Source: Erythrobacter sp. YJ-T3-07 (GTDB lineage Bacteria; Pseudomonadota; Alphaproteobacteria; Sphingomonadales; Sphingomonadaceae). Taken from it: 64,000 bases of DNA. Below are positions 9,941 to 19,183 of the stretch, piece by piece. Made by a program: the position numbers and the translations under genes. Position 1 is the stretch's first letter, and the number at the start of each line of letters is the position of its first letter. The stretch is from NCBI RefSeq assembly GCF_015999305.1, contig NZ_JAEAGP010000001.1, forward strand, positions 1,736,001-1,800,000. Direction: 5' to 3'. The notes beneath the pieces were generated by a model, which worked only from the letters and a program-made list of their open reading frames with translations, did not search any database and had not been told where the DNA came from.

Positions 9941-10015
9941 TGGTGACCCCTACGGGAATCGAACCCGTGTTTCAGCCGTGAAAGGGCCGCGTCCTAACCG
10001 CTAGACGAAGGGGCC
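9941..10015 (-). tRNA. tRNA-Glu (anticodon TTC)
   Basis: 75-nt tRNA on the minus strand. The acceptor stem GGCCCCT pairs with AGGGGTC, the D-arm is GTCTAGCGGTTAGGAC, the anticodon loop is CTTTCAC with anticodon TTC, the T-arm contains GGTTCGATTCC, and CCA is encoded. A TTGACC/TAGATG promoter lies about 60 bp upstream. Confidence 0.97.
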
Positions 10016-10075
10016 ACATCCGGAACTGCTTCTGGCGGAGCGGCGAAAAAGCCGGGACCGCCGAAGCGAGCCGCG

Positions 10076-10104
10076 CATCTAGGGGCGTCGTTTGAAGCGG
10101 TCAA
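10076..10104 (-). promoter_or_regulatory. Sigma-70-type promoter for tRNA-Glu
   Basis: Minus-strand TTGACC (-35) and TAGATG (-10) separated by 17 bp, ending 60 bp before the tRNA 5' end. The -35 matches that proposed for rpsD in this window. Confidence 0.55.
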
Positions 10105-10133
10105 GCCCCGTCATTCGCAATTGTGCAGGTATT

Positions 10134-11936
10134 TTACGGTTCGATGAAAGCTGCGTCCTCGAGGTGCAATTCCGCACGCGGCGTATTGGCCCAGGTATCG
10201 ACCTTTGCGCGCCCGGCGAGCCACATCCGCGTGCCCGGATGCGCGGCGAGCAAGGCCTGGCCCCAGTCGCTGTCTGCTGCGCGAAAAGCGATCGCCTTGA
10301 TCGAACCGCCATCGCGCGATCCCGCAACCAGGCGCACGTGATCACTCCCAACCCGGTCAACTTTTACCAGATGTACCGGGCCGATCGCGATTCGCGGACC
10401 GGGCCAGCCCATGCCGTAGGGCCCGCCGCGCTCCAGCGTCTCGACCAGTTCGACCGTCAGCCCACGCGGGCCGAGCGAAAGGTCGAAACCGAGCGAGGCC
10501 TCCGCGCTCGCGGCAGCGACCTGTCGTTCGAGCCGCGATTCGAGCCAGTCTGCAAACGCCTCGATCTTGTCCTCATGCACGGTCAGCCCGGCGGCCATCG
10601 CGTGTCCGCCGCCCGCCTCCAGCAGGCCTTCCTCGCGCGCGGCCATGATCGCCGCGCCCAGATCGACGCCGGGAATCGAGCGGCCCGATCCCTTGCCGAG
10701 CCCGGTCTGACTGTCGCGCGCGATCACCAGCGAGGGCCGCCCGGTCTTTTCCTTGATCCGCCCCGCAACGATCCCGATCACACCCGGGTGCCAGCCATCG
10801 CCATGGACGATTCGCACCGCCCGGTTGCCTTGCCCGGCAAGCTGCGCCTCGCCCGCTTCCTGCACCTCGGCCTCGATCGCGCGCCGTTCCTCGTTCAGCT
10901 GCGATAGCTGGGCAGCGATCTGCGCGGCCTCTTCCGGGTCTTCGGTCGTCAGCAGCCGCACGCCGAGCGTCGATTCGCCCACGCGCCCGCCAGCATTGAT
11001 TCGCGGGCCCAAGGCAAAGCCCAGATCGGACGAGATCGGCGCGCGGGTCAGCCGGCTCGCATCGATCAGCGCGCTCATTCCGATATTGGCGCGCTTGGCC
11101 ATCACCTTGAGACCCTGCGACACGAACGCCCGGTTGAGGCCGTGGAGCGCCGCGACATCGGCAACCGTGCCCAGCGCCACCAGATCGAGCAGGCCGCGCA
11201 GGTCCGGCTCCTTGCGGTCCTTGAAATAGCCGTGCGTTCGCAGCTTCCTGACTAGCGCGATCGCGACCAGGAAGGCGACGCCGACCGCCGCGAGATGGCC
11301 GTGGGCCGCCGCTTCGTCTGCCTCGTCGAGCCGGTTGGGATTGACGAGGGCGAGGGCGGGCGGGCGCTCGGGCGAGCATTTGTGGTGGTCGATCACGATC
11401 ACCTCCACGCCCGAATCGCGCGCGGCGGCCAGTGCCTCGTGCGCCATCGCGCCGCAATCGACCGTGACCACCAGGCTCGATCCCTGTTCGCCCAGCTTGA
11501 CCAGCGCCTCTCCGCTGGGACCGTAGCCTTCCAGCAGGCGGTCGGGGATGTAGTAGTCCGCTTCGTGCCCCAGCATGCCAAACAGGCGGATCAGCAGCGC
11601 AGCCGAAGTTGCGCCATCGACGTCGTAATCGCCGTAGATCGTCACTTTCTCGCGCGTCAGGATCGCCTGCGCCAGACGCTCTGCGGCGACCTCCATGTCC
11701 TGGAAGATTGCCGGATCGGGCAGAAAGGCTGCCAGTTTTGGTTCGCGCTGGCGTTCCAGATCGTCGCGGGTGACACCCCGTGCGAGGAGCAGCTGGGTCA
11801 GGATGTCGTCGCCAAGGCCGGCGGCCGGGCCATCGTACTGGTTCGGCCCTCCGCGCCAGCGCCAGCTGCGGCCGCCGAGCGAGCGCTCGACACCGCAGAC
11901 GAGGGTGGCGTTGGAATTTGGAGCAGTGGTGGCCAT
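10134..11936 (-). CDS. recJ: Single-stranded-DNA-specific 5'-3' exonuclease RecJ
   Basis: 600-residue DHH-family exonuclease that degrades 5'-ended single strands in recombination and mismatch repair. Motifs: YGDYDVDGATSAALL (about residues 97-111), VIVIDHHKCS (DHH motif III), a DHHA1-type GGGHAMAAG block around residue 455-465, and a C-terminal OB-type domain. The start at 11936 (MATTAPNSN) has an AGGAAG ribosome site; longer in-frame versions would run into the divergent flavodoxin-like gene. Length fits RecJ. Confidence 0.95.
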   Translation of the reverse strand: MATTAPNSNATLVCGVERSLGGRSWRWRGGPNQYDGPAAGLGDDILTQLLLARGVTRDDLERQREPKLAAFLPDPAIFQDMEVAAERLAQAILTREKVTIYGDYDVDGATSAALLIRLFGMLGHEADYYIPDRLLEGYGPSGEALVKLGEQGSSLVVTVDCGAMAHEALAAARDSGVEVIVIDHHKCSPERPPALALVNPNRLDEADEAAAHGHLAAVGVAFLVAIALVRKLRTHGYFKDRKEPDLRGLLDLVALGTVADVAALHGLNRAFVSQGLKVMAKRANIGMSALIDASRLTRAPISSDLGFALGPRINAGGRVGESTLGVRLLTTEDPEEAAQIAAQLSQLNEERRAIEAEVQEAGEAQLAGQGNRAVRIVHGDGWHPGVIGIVAGRIKEKTGRPSLVIARDSQTGLGKGSGRSIPGVDLGAAIMAAREEGLLEAGGGHAMAAGLTVHEDKIEAFADWLESRLERQVAAASAEASLGFDLSLGPRGLTVELVETLERGGPYGMGWPGPRIAIGPVHLVKVDRVGSDHVRLVAGSRDGGSIKAIAFRAADSDWGQALLAAHPGTRMWLAGRAKVDTWANTPRAELHLEDAAFIEP

Positions 11937-12016
11937 GGGGCTTCCTAGCGCGCCTTGCGGGTAGAACAAAGCGCGTCCCCGTTGACTTTCGACAGGGCGG
12001 GCGGAGGGTAGACACG

Positions 12017-12502
12017 ATGGCCGATCCCACTCTTCTGATCGCATGGCACAGCCGCACCGGCGCGAGCGAGGCGATGGCGCGTGCCGCCGCCAACGGGGCA
12101 GGGGATGCGGCGCGCTTGCTCGCCGCGCATGAGGTGATGCCTGAAGACCTGCTGGACGCAAGCGGGTACCTGTTCGTCTGCCCGGAAAACCTCGCGACGA
12201 TGAGCGGGATGATGAAAGAGATGTTCGATCGCTGCTATTACCCGGTGCTTGGGCGAATCGAGGGGCGGGCGTTCGCGACGATCATCTCCGCCGGGTCCGA
12301 CGGGGAGGGCGCGCAGGCGCAGATCGACCGGATTGCGCAGGGCTGGCGGCTGAAACGCGTGGCGGATCGCATTATCGTGAACATGCAGGCGCAAACGCCC
12401 GAGGAGATTCTGGCGCAGAAGACCGTCCCCGACGATCGCCTGGCAGAGTGCGAGGCGCTGGGCGAGGCAATGGCCGAAGGGCTGCGGATGGGCGTGTTCT
12501 GA
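12017..12502 (+). CDS. Flavodoxin-fold NAD(P)H-dependent oxidoreductase family protein
   Basis: 161-residue flavodoxin-like protein. The N-terminal LLIAWHSRTGASEAMARAA fits the FMN phosphate-binding loop (after the first strand), and SGYLFVCPENLATMSGMMKEMFDRCYY fits the second flavin-binding loop of WrbA/flavodoxin-like proteins. An FMN-dependent reductase or electron carrier is likely; the substrate is not known. The ribosome site GGAGGG lies 9 bases before the ATG. It is divergent from recJ. Confidence 0.8.
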   Translation: MADPTLLIAWHSRTGASEAMARAAANGAGDAARLLAAHEVMPEDLLDASGYLFVCPENLATMSGMMKEMFDRCYYPVLGRIEGRAFATIISAGSDGEGAQAQIDRIAQGWRLKRVADRIIVNMQAQTPEEILAQKTVPDDRLAECEALGEAMAEGLRMGVF

Positions 12503-12625
12503 CCTTTCTCAACCTGTTCGACTTCGGAGCAATCCTGCGCCGCGGCACTCGACGTACCGCGCTGTTATCCGCAAGGGATGTACCCGGGCGTTTCCGGCGG
12601 TGATGCGCCGGGCTAGGGGATCTGC

Positions 12626-13387
12626 ATGTCCGCTCACTCTGACGATCCTGCGCGACCCGAACCGGCCGACGATCTGCTGATCCTGGTCCCGCGCGAGGCG
12701 CGGCCTACTGCCGACGCGATCACGCAGGTCGCCCGGGATGCGCCATGGGTCGACCATGCCGGGCCTGAGCTTGGCGGCACTGCAGGCGGGACCATCGCGT
12801 TGCAGCGCGCCGGGCTGGGCTTCGACCTTGCCGGTCTCGCCCCCGGAGTGCCGCTTCCCGTGCCGCACCCGCTGTCCTCGCGCGAGCTGCCGGACGACTT
12901 CGCGCCGGCCAGCATCGCCGCTGTATCGCTGCGGCTCGGCCCGCATATCGAGGCGGGGCGGGGCAATCTTGCGATCCTGCGCGAGTGGTTCGCGCTTGCC
13001 GCCGCTCTGGCCGATGCGCTGGGCGCACCAGGCATCGTCTGGACCCCGGCAGGCCTTGCGCTCGGCCCCGCGCTGCTTGCCCGCAACCTGCAGGCATGGA
13101 CTGCGCGCGGTGAGCTGCCCGTGACGCTGCTCGCCAGCTTCCACCCCACGCTCGACGGGGCGGTGCAGAGCAGCGGGCTCGCCTTCTTCACCGGGCAGGA
13201 GTTCCGCATCGAACCCCAGCTGGTCGGCGGAACCCAGCAGGTCGACACGCTCGCCCGGCTGCTGTTCCGGCATCTGGTCTATGCCGGGCCGCAATCCGAA
13301 ACCGGGCACCTGTCGACGCCCGATGGGCACCCGCTGCGGATCGAGACCTCGGCAGACGGCCATTCGATCCGCGTGTGGCCGGGCTAA
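12626..13387 (+). CDS. Hypothetical protein (possible DUF4261-like)
   Basis: 253-residue soluble protein without signal peptide or membrane segment; not recognised with certainty. The middle carries a hydrophobic helix pair (LAILREWFALAAALADALGAPGIVWTP), and the C-terminal half (SSGLAFFTGQEFRIEP and DTLARLLFRHLVYAG) vaguely recalls DUF4261 proteins of unknown function. The ribosome site AGGGGATCTGC precedes the ATG. No operon partner: the next gene is convergent. Confidence 0.75.
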   Translation: MSAHSDDPARPEPADDLLILVPREARPTADAITQVARDAPWVDHAGPELGGTAGGTIALQRAGLGFDLAGLAPGVPLPVPHPLSSRELPDDFAPASIAAVSLRLGPHIEAGRGNLAILREWFALAAALADALGAPGIVWTPAGLALGPALLARNLQAWTARGELPVTLLASFHPTLDGAVQSSGLAFFTGQEFRIEPQLVGGTQQVDTLARLLFRHLVYAGPQSETGHLSTPDGHPLRIETSADGHSIRVWPG

Positions 13388-13402
13388 GCCGCGAGTGAGC
13401 CG

Positions 13403-14377
13403 CTAGTAAGGGGCCGAGGCCTCGTCGAGCGCGGCCTTGGCCGCCTTGTACTCGCGCTCCAGCCGGTCGACCATCTCGGCCACCGTCGCGACTGACTTCA
13501 CTGCGCCGACGCCCTGGCCCGAGCCCCAGATATCCTTCCACGCCTTGGCCTTGGAATTGCCGCCGCTGCCGAAGTTCATCTTCGACGGATCGCTTTGGGG
13601 CAGGTTGTCGGGGTCCAGCCCGGCCTTCTCGATCGAGCTGCGCAGGTAGTTGCCGTGCACGCCGGTGAACAGGTTGGTGTAGACGATGCCTTCCGCGCTG
13701 CCATCGACCACGCCCTGCTTGTATTCCTGATCCGCGTTGGCTTCCTCGGTCGCGATGAAGGCGCTGCCGATATAGCCGAAATCGGCACCCATCGCCTGCG
13801 CGGCCAGCACCGAACGTCCGGTCGCGATCGAACCCGACAGAGCGACCAGCCCGTCGAACCATTCGCGGATTTCCTGCATCAACGCGAAGGGCGACTGCGT
13901 GCCCGCGTGGCCGCCTGCACCGGCAGCGACCGGGATCAGGCCGGTTGCGCCCTTCTCGATCGCCTTGTGCGCGAAGCGGTTGTTGATGACATCGTGCAGC
14001 GTGATGCCGCCCCAGTTTTTGACCGCCTGGAACACCTCTTCACGCGCGCCGAGCGAGGTGATGACCAGCGGCACCTGCCACTTCTCGCACACCTGCATAT
14101 CCTCTTCGAGGCGCGCATTGGAGCGGTGGACGATCTGGTTGACCGCGAAGGGTGCGGCGGGCCGGTCCGGGTTGTCGCGGTTATGCGCGGCCAGTTCCTC
14201 GGTGATTCGATGGAGCCATTCGTCGAGCACGCCCGAAGGCCGCGCGTTCAGCGCCGGGAAGCTGCCGACGATCCCCGCCTTGCACTGTGCAATGACCAGA
14301 TCGGGGCCGGATACGATGAACAGGGGCGAGCCGATAACGGGCAGACGGAGCCGATCGAACGGGGCGGGAAGGGGCAT
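13403..14377 (-). CDS. Nitronate monooxygenase (2-nitropropane dioxygenase family)
   Basis: 324-residue TIM-barrel flavoprotein. The FMN-binding glycine motif AGAGGHAGTQSPFAL (about residues 151-165) and the LSGSIATGRSVLAAQAMGADFGYIGSAF block are characteristic; the N-terminal LRLPVIGSPLFIVSGPDLV is also typical. The family oxidises propionate-3-nitronate and alkyl nitronates, but many members have other roles, so the physiological substrate is open. It is followed 25 bases from its start by no close partner; the amidohydrolase gene is about 70 bp upstream on the same strand. Confidence 0.9.
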   Translation of the reverse strand: MPLPAPFDRLRLPVIGSPLFIVSGPDLVIAQCKAGIVGSFPALNARPSGVLDEWLHRITEELAAHNRDNPDRPAAPFAVNQIVHRSNARLEEDMQVCEKWQVPLVITSLGAREEVFQAVKNWGGITLHDVINNRFAHKAIEKGATGLIPVAAGAGGHAGTQSPFALMQEIREWFDGLVALSGSIATGRSVLAAQAMGADFGYIGSAFIATEEANADQEYKQGVVDGSAEGIVYTNLFTGVHGNYLRSSIEKAGLDPDNLPQSDPSKMNFGSGGNSKAKAWKDIWGSGQGVGAVKSVATVAEMVDRLEREYKAAKAALDEASAPY

Positions 14378-14446
14378 TGATGGTCTCTCCGGACTGGTGT
14401 TTGCGGTGGGGTCTATGCGCCGGTTCCGGCGGTGTCGAGATTGCCG

Positions 14447-15502
14447 TTACGTCAACTCAAGCAGATGCTCGATGTCATAGACCCGCGCCGCGTTCCCCGC
14501 GAACAGTACGCGCTTCTCTTCATCCGAGGCGCCTGAAGCGAGCCGTTTCAACGCGTTCCACAGCGTGGCGTAGCTGCCCGCCCACTTGTCCACCGGGTAG
14601 TTGCTTTCGAACATCGCGCGGTCCGTCCCGAACGCCTCGATGCAGGTATCGACATAGGGCCGCCACATCCGCGCGAGCTCTTCGGATGATACGCTTTCGG
14701 TCGGGCCTTCGGCGGGCATTCCGCAGAACTGCATTGCGAAACCGCCCAGCTTCACGACCACGTTCTGGCACTCGGCAAGCTCGCGGATCGAGCCACGCCA
14801 GCGCTCGAAGTTCTCGTCCAGCTTGCCCGCGTAAGCCGCGCTGCCCAGCGGTGTGCCGCAATGGTCGAGCACGATGGTCTGGTCGGGGAAGGCCCGCGCA
14901 AGGTCGATCACGTCGCCCAGCTGGGGTTCGAGCACCCAAGCATCGAAGGTCATCCCGCGCTTGCCCAGTTCGGCAAAGCCTTCCCGGAAGGCGGCATCGC
15001 GGTAGAGTCCTTCGGGATGGTGGAATGCGGGGCCGAGCACGCTGGGGTCGGCATCCCATGCGCCCGCGTGACGGATGCCCTTGAAACGTGCGCCGCCAGC
15101 CTGAGACAGCGCATCGAGCACTTCGCCAGCCCCGGCTCCATGCCGCAGGTCCGCATGGCCGACGATCCCGGCGCATGGCCGGGTATCCCCGTAGAGGCCG
15201 CTGGCACCCTGCGCAGCGACTCCGCGCGCGTACTCGACCTCACCGACGACCTTCAGCGCCTCGGGCCGGGAGACATCGTAGAACGCCCCGCATTCCATGA
15301 ACACGGTGCCGATGATCCGATGGCCGCTGGCGGTGTCGGCCATGAACTGGTCGAAGGTGTAGTGGGCGGAGAGGCCGACCGTTTCGAGAAACGGATGAAG
15401 CGGTTCGGGAAACGCGCCGATCAGCGCGCGCAAGTCCCACAGATGATGGTGCGGGTCGATGATCGGCAGGTCGGGTTCGATGATCGCTTCGGGTTGGGTC
15501 AT
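14447..15502 (-). CDS. Amidohydrolase-family (Amidohydro_2) metal-dependent hydrolase
   Basis: 351-residue TIM-barrel hydrolase. The metal-binding IIDPHHHLWDL near the N-terminus, a GIRHAGAWDADPS segment, and VLDHCGTPLG (about residues 212-221) mark it as an Amidohydro_2 member of the type that includes gluconolactone- and dicarboxylate-lactone-hydrolase relatives. The exact substrate cannot be told from sequence. The gene lies upstream of the nitronate monooxygenase on the same strand and the two may be cotranscribed. The 227-bp gap on its 5' side holds nothing I recognise. Confidence 0.85.
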   Translation of the reverse strand: MTQPEAIIEPDLPIIDPHHHLWDLRALIGAFPEPLHPFLETVGLSAHYTFDQFMADTASGHRIIGTVFMECGAFYDVSRPEALKVVGEVEYARGVAAQGASGLYGDTRPCAGIVGHADLRHGAGAGEVLDALSQAGGARFKGIRHAGAWDADPSVLGPAFHHPEGLYRDAAFREGFAELGKRGMTFDAWVLEPQLGDVIDLARAFPDQTIVLDHCGTPLGSAAYAGKLDENFERWRGSIRELAECQNVVVKLGGFAMQFCGMPAEGPTESVSSEELARMWRPYVDTCIEAFGTDRAMFESNYPVDKWAGSYATLWNALKRLASGASDEEKRVLFAGNAARVYDIEHLLELT

Positions 15503-15729
15503 GCGCTCTCCTTGGTCCGGGTGGCACAGGGACCGGGGGTGGCTGCAAAACCGGTTTCGAAGGGATTTCGCCTTGCGATCAATCGCATGGGCGGCACTGC
15601 GGCGCGCGCAGTGTCACCTTTCGCATTTGTCGGGCGAAGCCTCGTCTGCATCCTCTCTCCGGTCTCTTCTGTGTGAAGTAGATCCATGTGGCGCAGCCTG
15701 CCGCAACCGGGCGGCGTAGGAAAGGCCCC

Positions 15730-16668
15730 TTAGGCCAGCGCGGCCAGCGCATCTTCGGCGCTCTCCACGCGCGGCCATTCTTGCGGAGGCTGGTGCCGCA
15801 GCCAGGTATATTGCCGCTTGGCGTAGTTGCGGGTGGCGCGCTGGCCCTTCTCGATCATCTCGTCGCGCGAGCATTCGCCGCGCAGCCAGCCCGCAATCTC
15901 GCGCACGCCGATCGCGCGCATCACCGGCAGATCGGGGTCGAGCTCGCGCGCCAGCAGCGCCTCCACCTCCGCCACCGCGCCCTCTTCCAGCATCGCCAAG
16001 AACCGCGCATCGCAGCGGGCGTAGAGCCACTCGCGCTCCGGCAGCAGGATGACCGGCGACAGCGCGACCCGGTTCGCTATCCCGCCTTCCTTGCGCTGTT
16101 GCCACTCGCCCAGCGTCAGCCCGGTCGCGCGGACCACCTCCAGCGCGCGGGCGATGCGCTGCGTGTCGCCCGGATCGAGCCGTGCGTGACTCGCCGGGTC
16201 TGCCGTCGCGAGCTCGGCAAAGGCATCGGGCGTGGGCAGGGCGCGCACTGCGTCGCGGACATCGGCAGGGATCGCGGGGACGGGCGCGATCCCCTCCATC
16301 AGCGTGCGGATATAGAGGCCCGTGCCGCCGACCAGGATCGGCACATCGCCGTGGGCGTGGATATCGGCAATCTCGCGCTTCGCAGCCTCGGCCCATTGCG
16401 CGGCGGAGCAGGCCTCCGCCCCGTCCCACGCGCCATACAGGCGATGCTCTGCCCGCGCGATCTCTTCTGCCGAGGGGCGCGCGCTCAGCACCTGAAGATC
16501 GGCGTAGACCTGCGCGCTGTCCGCATTGACGATCACGCCCTTGCGGCCCTCGTTCTTCAGCCGCTCCGCCAGGTCGAGCGCCAGCGCGCTCTTGCCGCTG
16601 GCGGTCGGCCCTGCGATGAGCGTCAGAGGCCCTTGCACCGCTTTTCCGGAGATCTCGTTCGTGCTCAT
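15730..16668 (-). CDS. miaA: tRNA dimethylallyltransferase MiaA
   Basis: 312-residue enzyme that transfers dimethylallyl from DMAPP to A37 of tRNAs reading UNN codons. The P-loop [19 protein letters not shown] lies at about residues 15-33; [34 protein letters not shown] and [13 protein letters not shown] follow in family order. The start at 16668 (MSTNEISG) is chosen because upstream in-frame sequence is antisense to serB. Its first codons overlap the divergent serB start by 8 bp. Confidence 0.94.
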   Translation of the reverse strand: MSTNEISGKAVQGPLTLIAGPTASGKSALALDLAERLKNEGRKGVIVNADSAQVYADLQVLSARPSAEEIARAEHRLYGAWDGAEACSAAQWAEAAKREIADIHAHGDVPILVGGTGLYIRTLMEGIAPVPAIPADVRDAVRALPTPDAFAELATADPASHARLDPGDTQRIARALEVVRATGLTLGEWQQRKEGGIANRVALSPVILLPEREWLYARCDARFLAMLEEGAVAEVEALLARELDPDLPVMRAIGVREIAGWLRGECSRDEMIEKGQRATRNYAKRQYTWLRHQPPQEWPRVESAEDALAALA

Positions 16669-17545
16669 CGCCCGTGTCCTAGCAGAGCCCGTGCCCTCCG
16701 AGGCAAGCCTGCAATCGCTGGAGGCCGCATTATCCGCCGCCGGACAGCCCTTTGCCGAAGCGATGATGCTGGAACATTGCGGCGAGGTGCTGGAAATCTC
16801 CATTCCCGAGGGCACGCGAGATGTCGTCGCCCCGCTGGTGGAGAAGCATCTCGCGCCCGTCGCCGCGCTGTTCGCCGACGATACGATCGCGATCCCGCGC
16901 CTGCTGGTGAGCGACATGGATTCGACCATGATCGGGCAGGAATGCATCGACGAGCTGGCCGATTTTCTGGGGGTCAAGGCGCAGGTCGCCGAGATTACCG
17001 AGCGCGCGATGCGCGGCGAGCTGGACTTTGCGGGCGCGCTGGACGAGCGCGTCGCCCTGCTAGAGGGGTTGGAGGAAACCGCGATCGAGCAGTGCCTGGC
17101 TCAGCGGATTTCGCCCACGCGCGGCGCGGGCACGGTGATTGCCACGCTCTCCGCCCACGGCGCGCGCTGCGTGCTGGTGACCGGCGGGTTCCACCGCTTT
17201 GCCGACCCGATTGCGGAGCGGCTCGGGTTCGATCGGGTGGTCGGCAATCGCCTGCTGATCGAGGATGGCAAGCTTTCGGGCAAGGTCCAGAAGCCGATCT
17301 GCGACAGCGCCACGAAGGAGCGGACCTTGCGCGAGGAAGCCGCCGAGCTGGGCGACGGGGCGCGCACGCTCGCGCTCGGCGACGGGGCGAACGACACGCC
17401 GATGCTGCGCGCGGCCGATTACGGCATCGCCTACCGCGCCAAGCCCGCGACCCGCGCGGCGGCGAACGGGTGGATCGATTGCGAGGATATGACCGCGCTG
17501 CTGCTGCTGCTGGGGATCGACCGCAAGAGCTGGGTCCGCCGCTGA
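16661..17545 (+). CDS. serB: Phosphoserine phosphatase SerB
   Basis: 294-residue HAD phosphatase, last step of serine synthesis. Motif [13 protein letters not shown] (about residues 83-94), motif II in LVTGGFHRF, and motif [12 protein letters not shown] are present; the N-terminal 75 residues form the ACT-like regulatory part. A GTG at 16661 ([10 protein letters not shown]) preceded by GGAG fits the usual SerB N-terminus. This start lies inside the beginning of miaA on the other strand. Confidence 0.92.
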   Translation: MLIARVLAEPVPSEASLQSLEAALSAAGQPFAEAMMLEHCGEVLEISIPEGTRDVVAPLVEKHLAPVAALFADDTIAIPRLLVSDMDSTMIGQECIDELADFLGVKAQVAEITERAMRGELDFAGALDERVALLEGLEETAIEQCLAQRISPTRGAGTVIATLSAHGARCVLVTGGFHRFADPIAERLGFDRVVGNRLLIEDGKLSGKVQKPICDSATKERTLREEAAELGDGARTLALGDGANDTPMLRAADYGIAYRAKPATRAAANGWIDCEDMTALLLLLGIDRKSWVRR

Positions 17546-17567
17546 GCGCGCGTGCGCGAAAAAGCGC

Positions 17568-17607
17568 TTGATTATGGCGTGGCGAGGCCTTATTGACATT
17601 TGTGTCA
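17568..17607 (+). promoter_or_regulatory. Promoter with TetR-like palindromic operator before the COQ4-like gene
   Basis: TTGATT (17568-17573) and TATTGA (17591-17596) are 17 bp apart. The inverted repeat TGACA-TTTG-TGTCA (17594-17607) overlaps the -10 end and likely start of transcription, so a dimeric repressor bound there would block RNA polymerase. Such 14-bp palindromes are typical TetR/MarR targets. No regulator gene is nearby. Confidence 0.5.
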
Positions 17608-17621
17608 GTAAGGAAAATCGC

Positions 17622-18467
17622 ATGACTGAAGCCAGCTCTGTTGATCCCGCAGCCTCCGCAGTCGAATGTGCGCGCGACGGTACGCCGCTGCGCGATCCGG
17701 CGCGTCCGGTGCCCAAATACCGCCCGCTGACCGCGATCCATCATTTCCGCGAGCTGCTGAAGGACAAGGAAGACACCAGTCACGTCTTCCGCATTTTCGA
17801 GGCATTGCCGCACAAGAGCTTCATGCCGCGCGTGCGCGAACTCACGCTGAGCGAGCAGGGTGAGCGGCTGCGCGCCGAAGAGCCTTACCTGCCTCCGATC
17901 CTCGACGATCACGAAACCCTGCGCAAGCTGCCGCAGGGCACCGTCGCGCATGCCTATTGCGACTTCATGGAGCGCGAAGGGTTGTCTGCCGCCGGGCTGG
18001 TGGCCGAGGCGGACAAGCTCGGGCGGCAAAGGTTCGGCGACCTGGTCGAATGGTTCGGCTTCCGCAGCCGCGACACGCACGACCTGATGCATGTGCTGAC
18101 CGGCTATGGCCGCGATGCGCTGGGCGAACAATGCGTGCTGCTGTTCACCCACGGCCAGCAGCCCAGCCACGGCCACCTGCTGATCGGCTATGCCGGGGCG
18201 TGGAACATCAAGAAGATGACCGGGCGCAGCAAGGCGCCGGTGTACAAGGCCGCCCGTCAGGCGCAGCGCACCGGCACCGCGTGCCCCGCGCTGGTCGGCA
18301 TGTCGATCCGCGAGCTGCTGGCCATGCCGCTGGACGAAGCGCGGGCGATGCTTAACATTCCCGAACCGCACTGGTATCGCGAATGCCATCGGGTGTGGAA
18401 GGAAGAGGGGATCGACCCTTACGACCTGCTCGGCACAGAGCCGCAGGGCACGCCCGCCGCAGCCTGA
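17622..18467 (+). CDS. COQ4-family protein (ubiquinone biosynthesis-like)
   Basis: 281-residue protein with the COQ4 domain. The central RDTHDLMHVLTGYGRDALGE (about residues 149-168) fits the family's HDxxH-x(11)-E metal-binding motif. In eukaryotes COQ4 supports ubiquinone synthesis, and sphingomonads carry bacterial homologues; the bacterial role here is inferred. The ATG has the ribosome site AAGGAA seven bases upstream. A palindrome overlaps its promoter. It converges on the nitroreductase gene with a 4-bp gap. Confidence 0.85.
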   Translation: MTEASSVDPAASAVECARDGTPLRDPARPVPKYRPLTAIHHFRELLKDKEDTSHVFRIFEALPHKSFMPRVRELTLSEQGERLRAEEPYLPPILDDHETLRKLPQGTVAHAYCDFMEREGLSAAGLVAEADKLGRQRFGDLVEWFGFRSRDTHDLMHVLTGYGRDALGEQCVLLFTHGQQPSHGHLLIGYAGAWNIKKMTGRSKAPVYKAARQAQRTGTACPALVGMSIRELLAMPLDEARAMLNIPEPHWYRECHRVWKEEGIDPYDLLGTEPQGTPAAA

Positions 18468-18471
18468 CCCG

Positions 18472-19143
18472 CTAGAGCCAGCTGGCAATCCGGCTGAGCG
18501 GCTTCTTGTCGAGCGCATGCTCGGGTACGGTGGCATCGGCTGCCGGATGCCCCGCGACCACGATCATAAGCGGCTTCTCCCACTCGGGCCGGCCGCAAAC
18601 CTCCCGCAGGAAACCCATTGGCGAGGGCGTATGTGTCAGCGTCGCCAGCCCTGCCTCGTGCAGTGTCGCAAGCAGCATTCCACACGCAATCCCGACACTT
18701 TCGGTGACGTAGTAGTTCTGCGTGGTGCCATCCTCGGCGATCCCGCCTTTGCGCTGCGCGAAGCACACGATCAGCCACGGCGCGGTCTCCAGGAACGGCT
18801 TGTCCGCGTCCGTACCCAGCGGGGCAAGAGCATCGAGCCATTGCTCACCCGCCTTGCCGGCATAGAAGGCGCGCTCCTCTGCCTCCGCCGCCTCACGGAT
18901 CGCGCGCTTTTTCTCGGGCGAGCCGACGACGGCGAAATGCCATGGCTGGTGGTTCGCGCCATTGGGCGCGGTACCTGCCGCGAGGATCGCCGCCTCGATC
19001 ACTTCGCGCGGTACGGGCGTGTCGGCAAAGCTGCGGCAGGAGTGGCGGGTCTTCAGGCGATCGTACGCGGCGCGGGCGCGCGCGATCCGCTCTTCGTCGG
19101 TGAGGTGGGGCAGTGCGGGGAAGGGGGGATGGCGCTCGCTCAT
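18472..19143 (-). CDS. Nitroreductase-family FMN oxidoreductase
   Basis: 223-residue nitroreductase-fold protein. RHSCRSFADTPVPREVIEAA and AAGTAPNGANHQPWHFAVV are the FMN-binding N-terminal blocks; NYYVTESVGIACGMLLATLHEAGL and the GRPEWEKPLMIVVAGHP C-terminal block complete the domain. The pattern (APNGANHQPW) resembles the iodotyrosine-deiodinase/BluB-like branch more than classic NfsB, but the substrate is unknown. Confidence 0.85.
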   Translation of the reverse strand: MSERHPPFPALPHLTDEERIARARAAYDRLKTRHSCRSFADTPVPREVIEAAILAAGTAPNGANHQPWHFAVVGSPEKKRAIREAAEAEERAFYAGKAGEQWLDALAPLGTDADKPFLETAPWLIVCFAQRKGGIAEDGTTQNYYVTESVGIACGMLLATLHEAGLATLTHTPSPMGFLREVCGRPEWEKPLMIVVAGHPAADATVPEHALDKKPLSRIASWL

Positions 19144-19183
19144 CGCCCCTCCTTATCCGCGCCGCCCCTGCGTGTCGAAAGGC

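Noticed and set aside
9760..9981. Short plus-strand frame ending VTPTGIEPVFQP
   Set aside because: A well-known artefact: its end is the antisense of tRNA-Glu.
12509..13363. Minus-strand 284-residue frame opposite the hypothetical protein at 12626-13387
   Set aside because: Arg/Gly-rich shadow without a ribosome site; the plus-strand frame has a good site and protein-like composition, although that gene is itself of unknown function.
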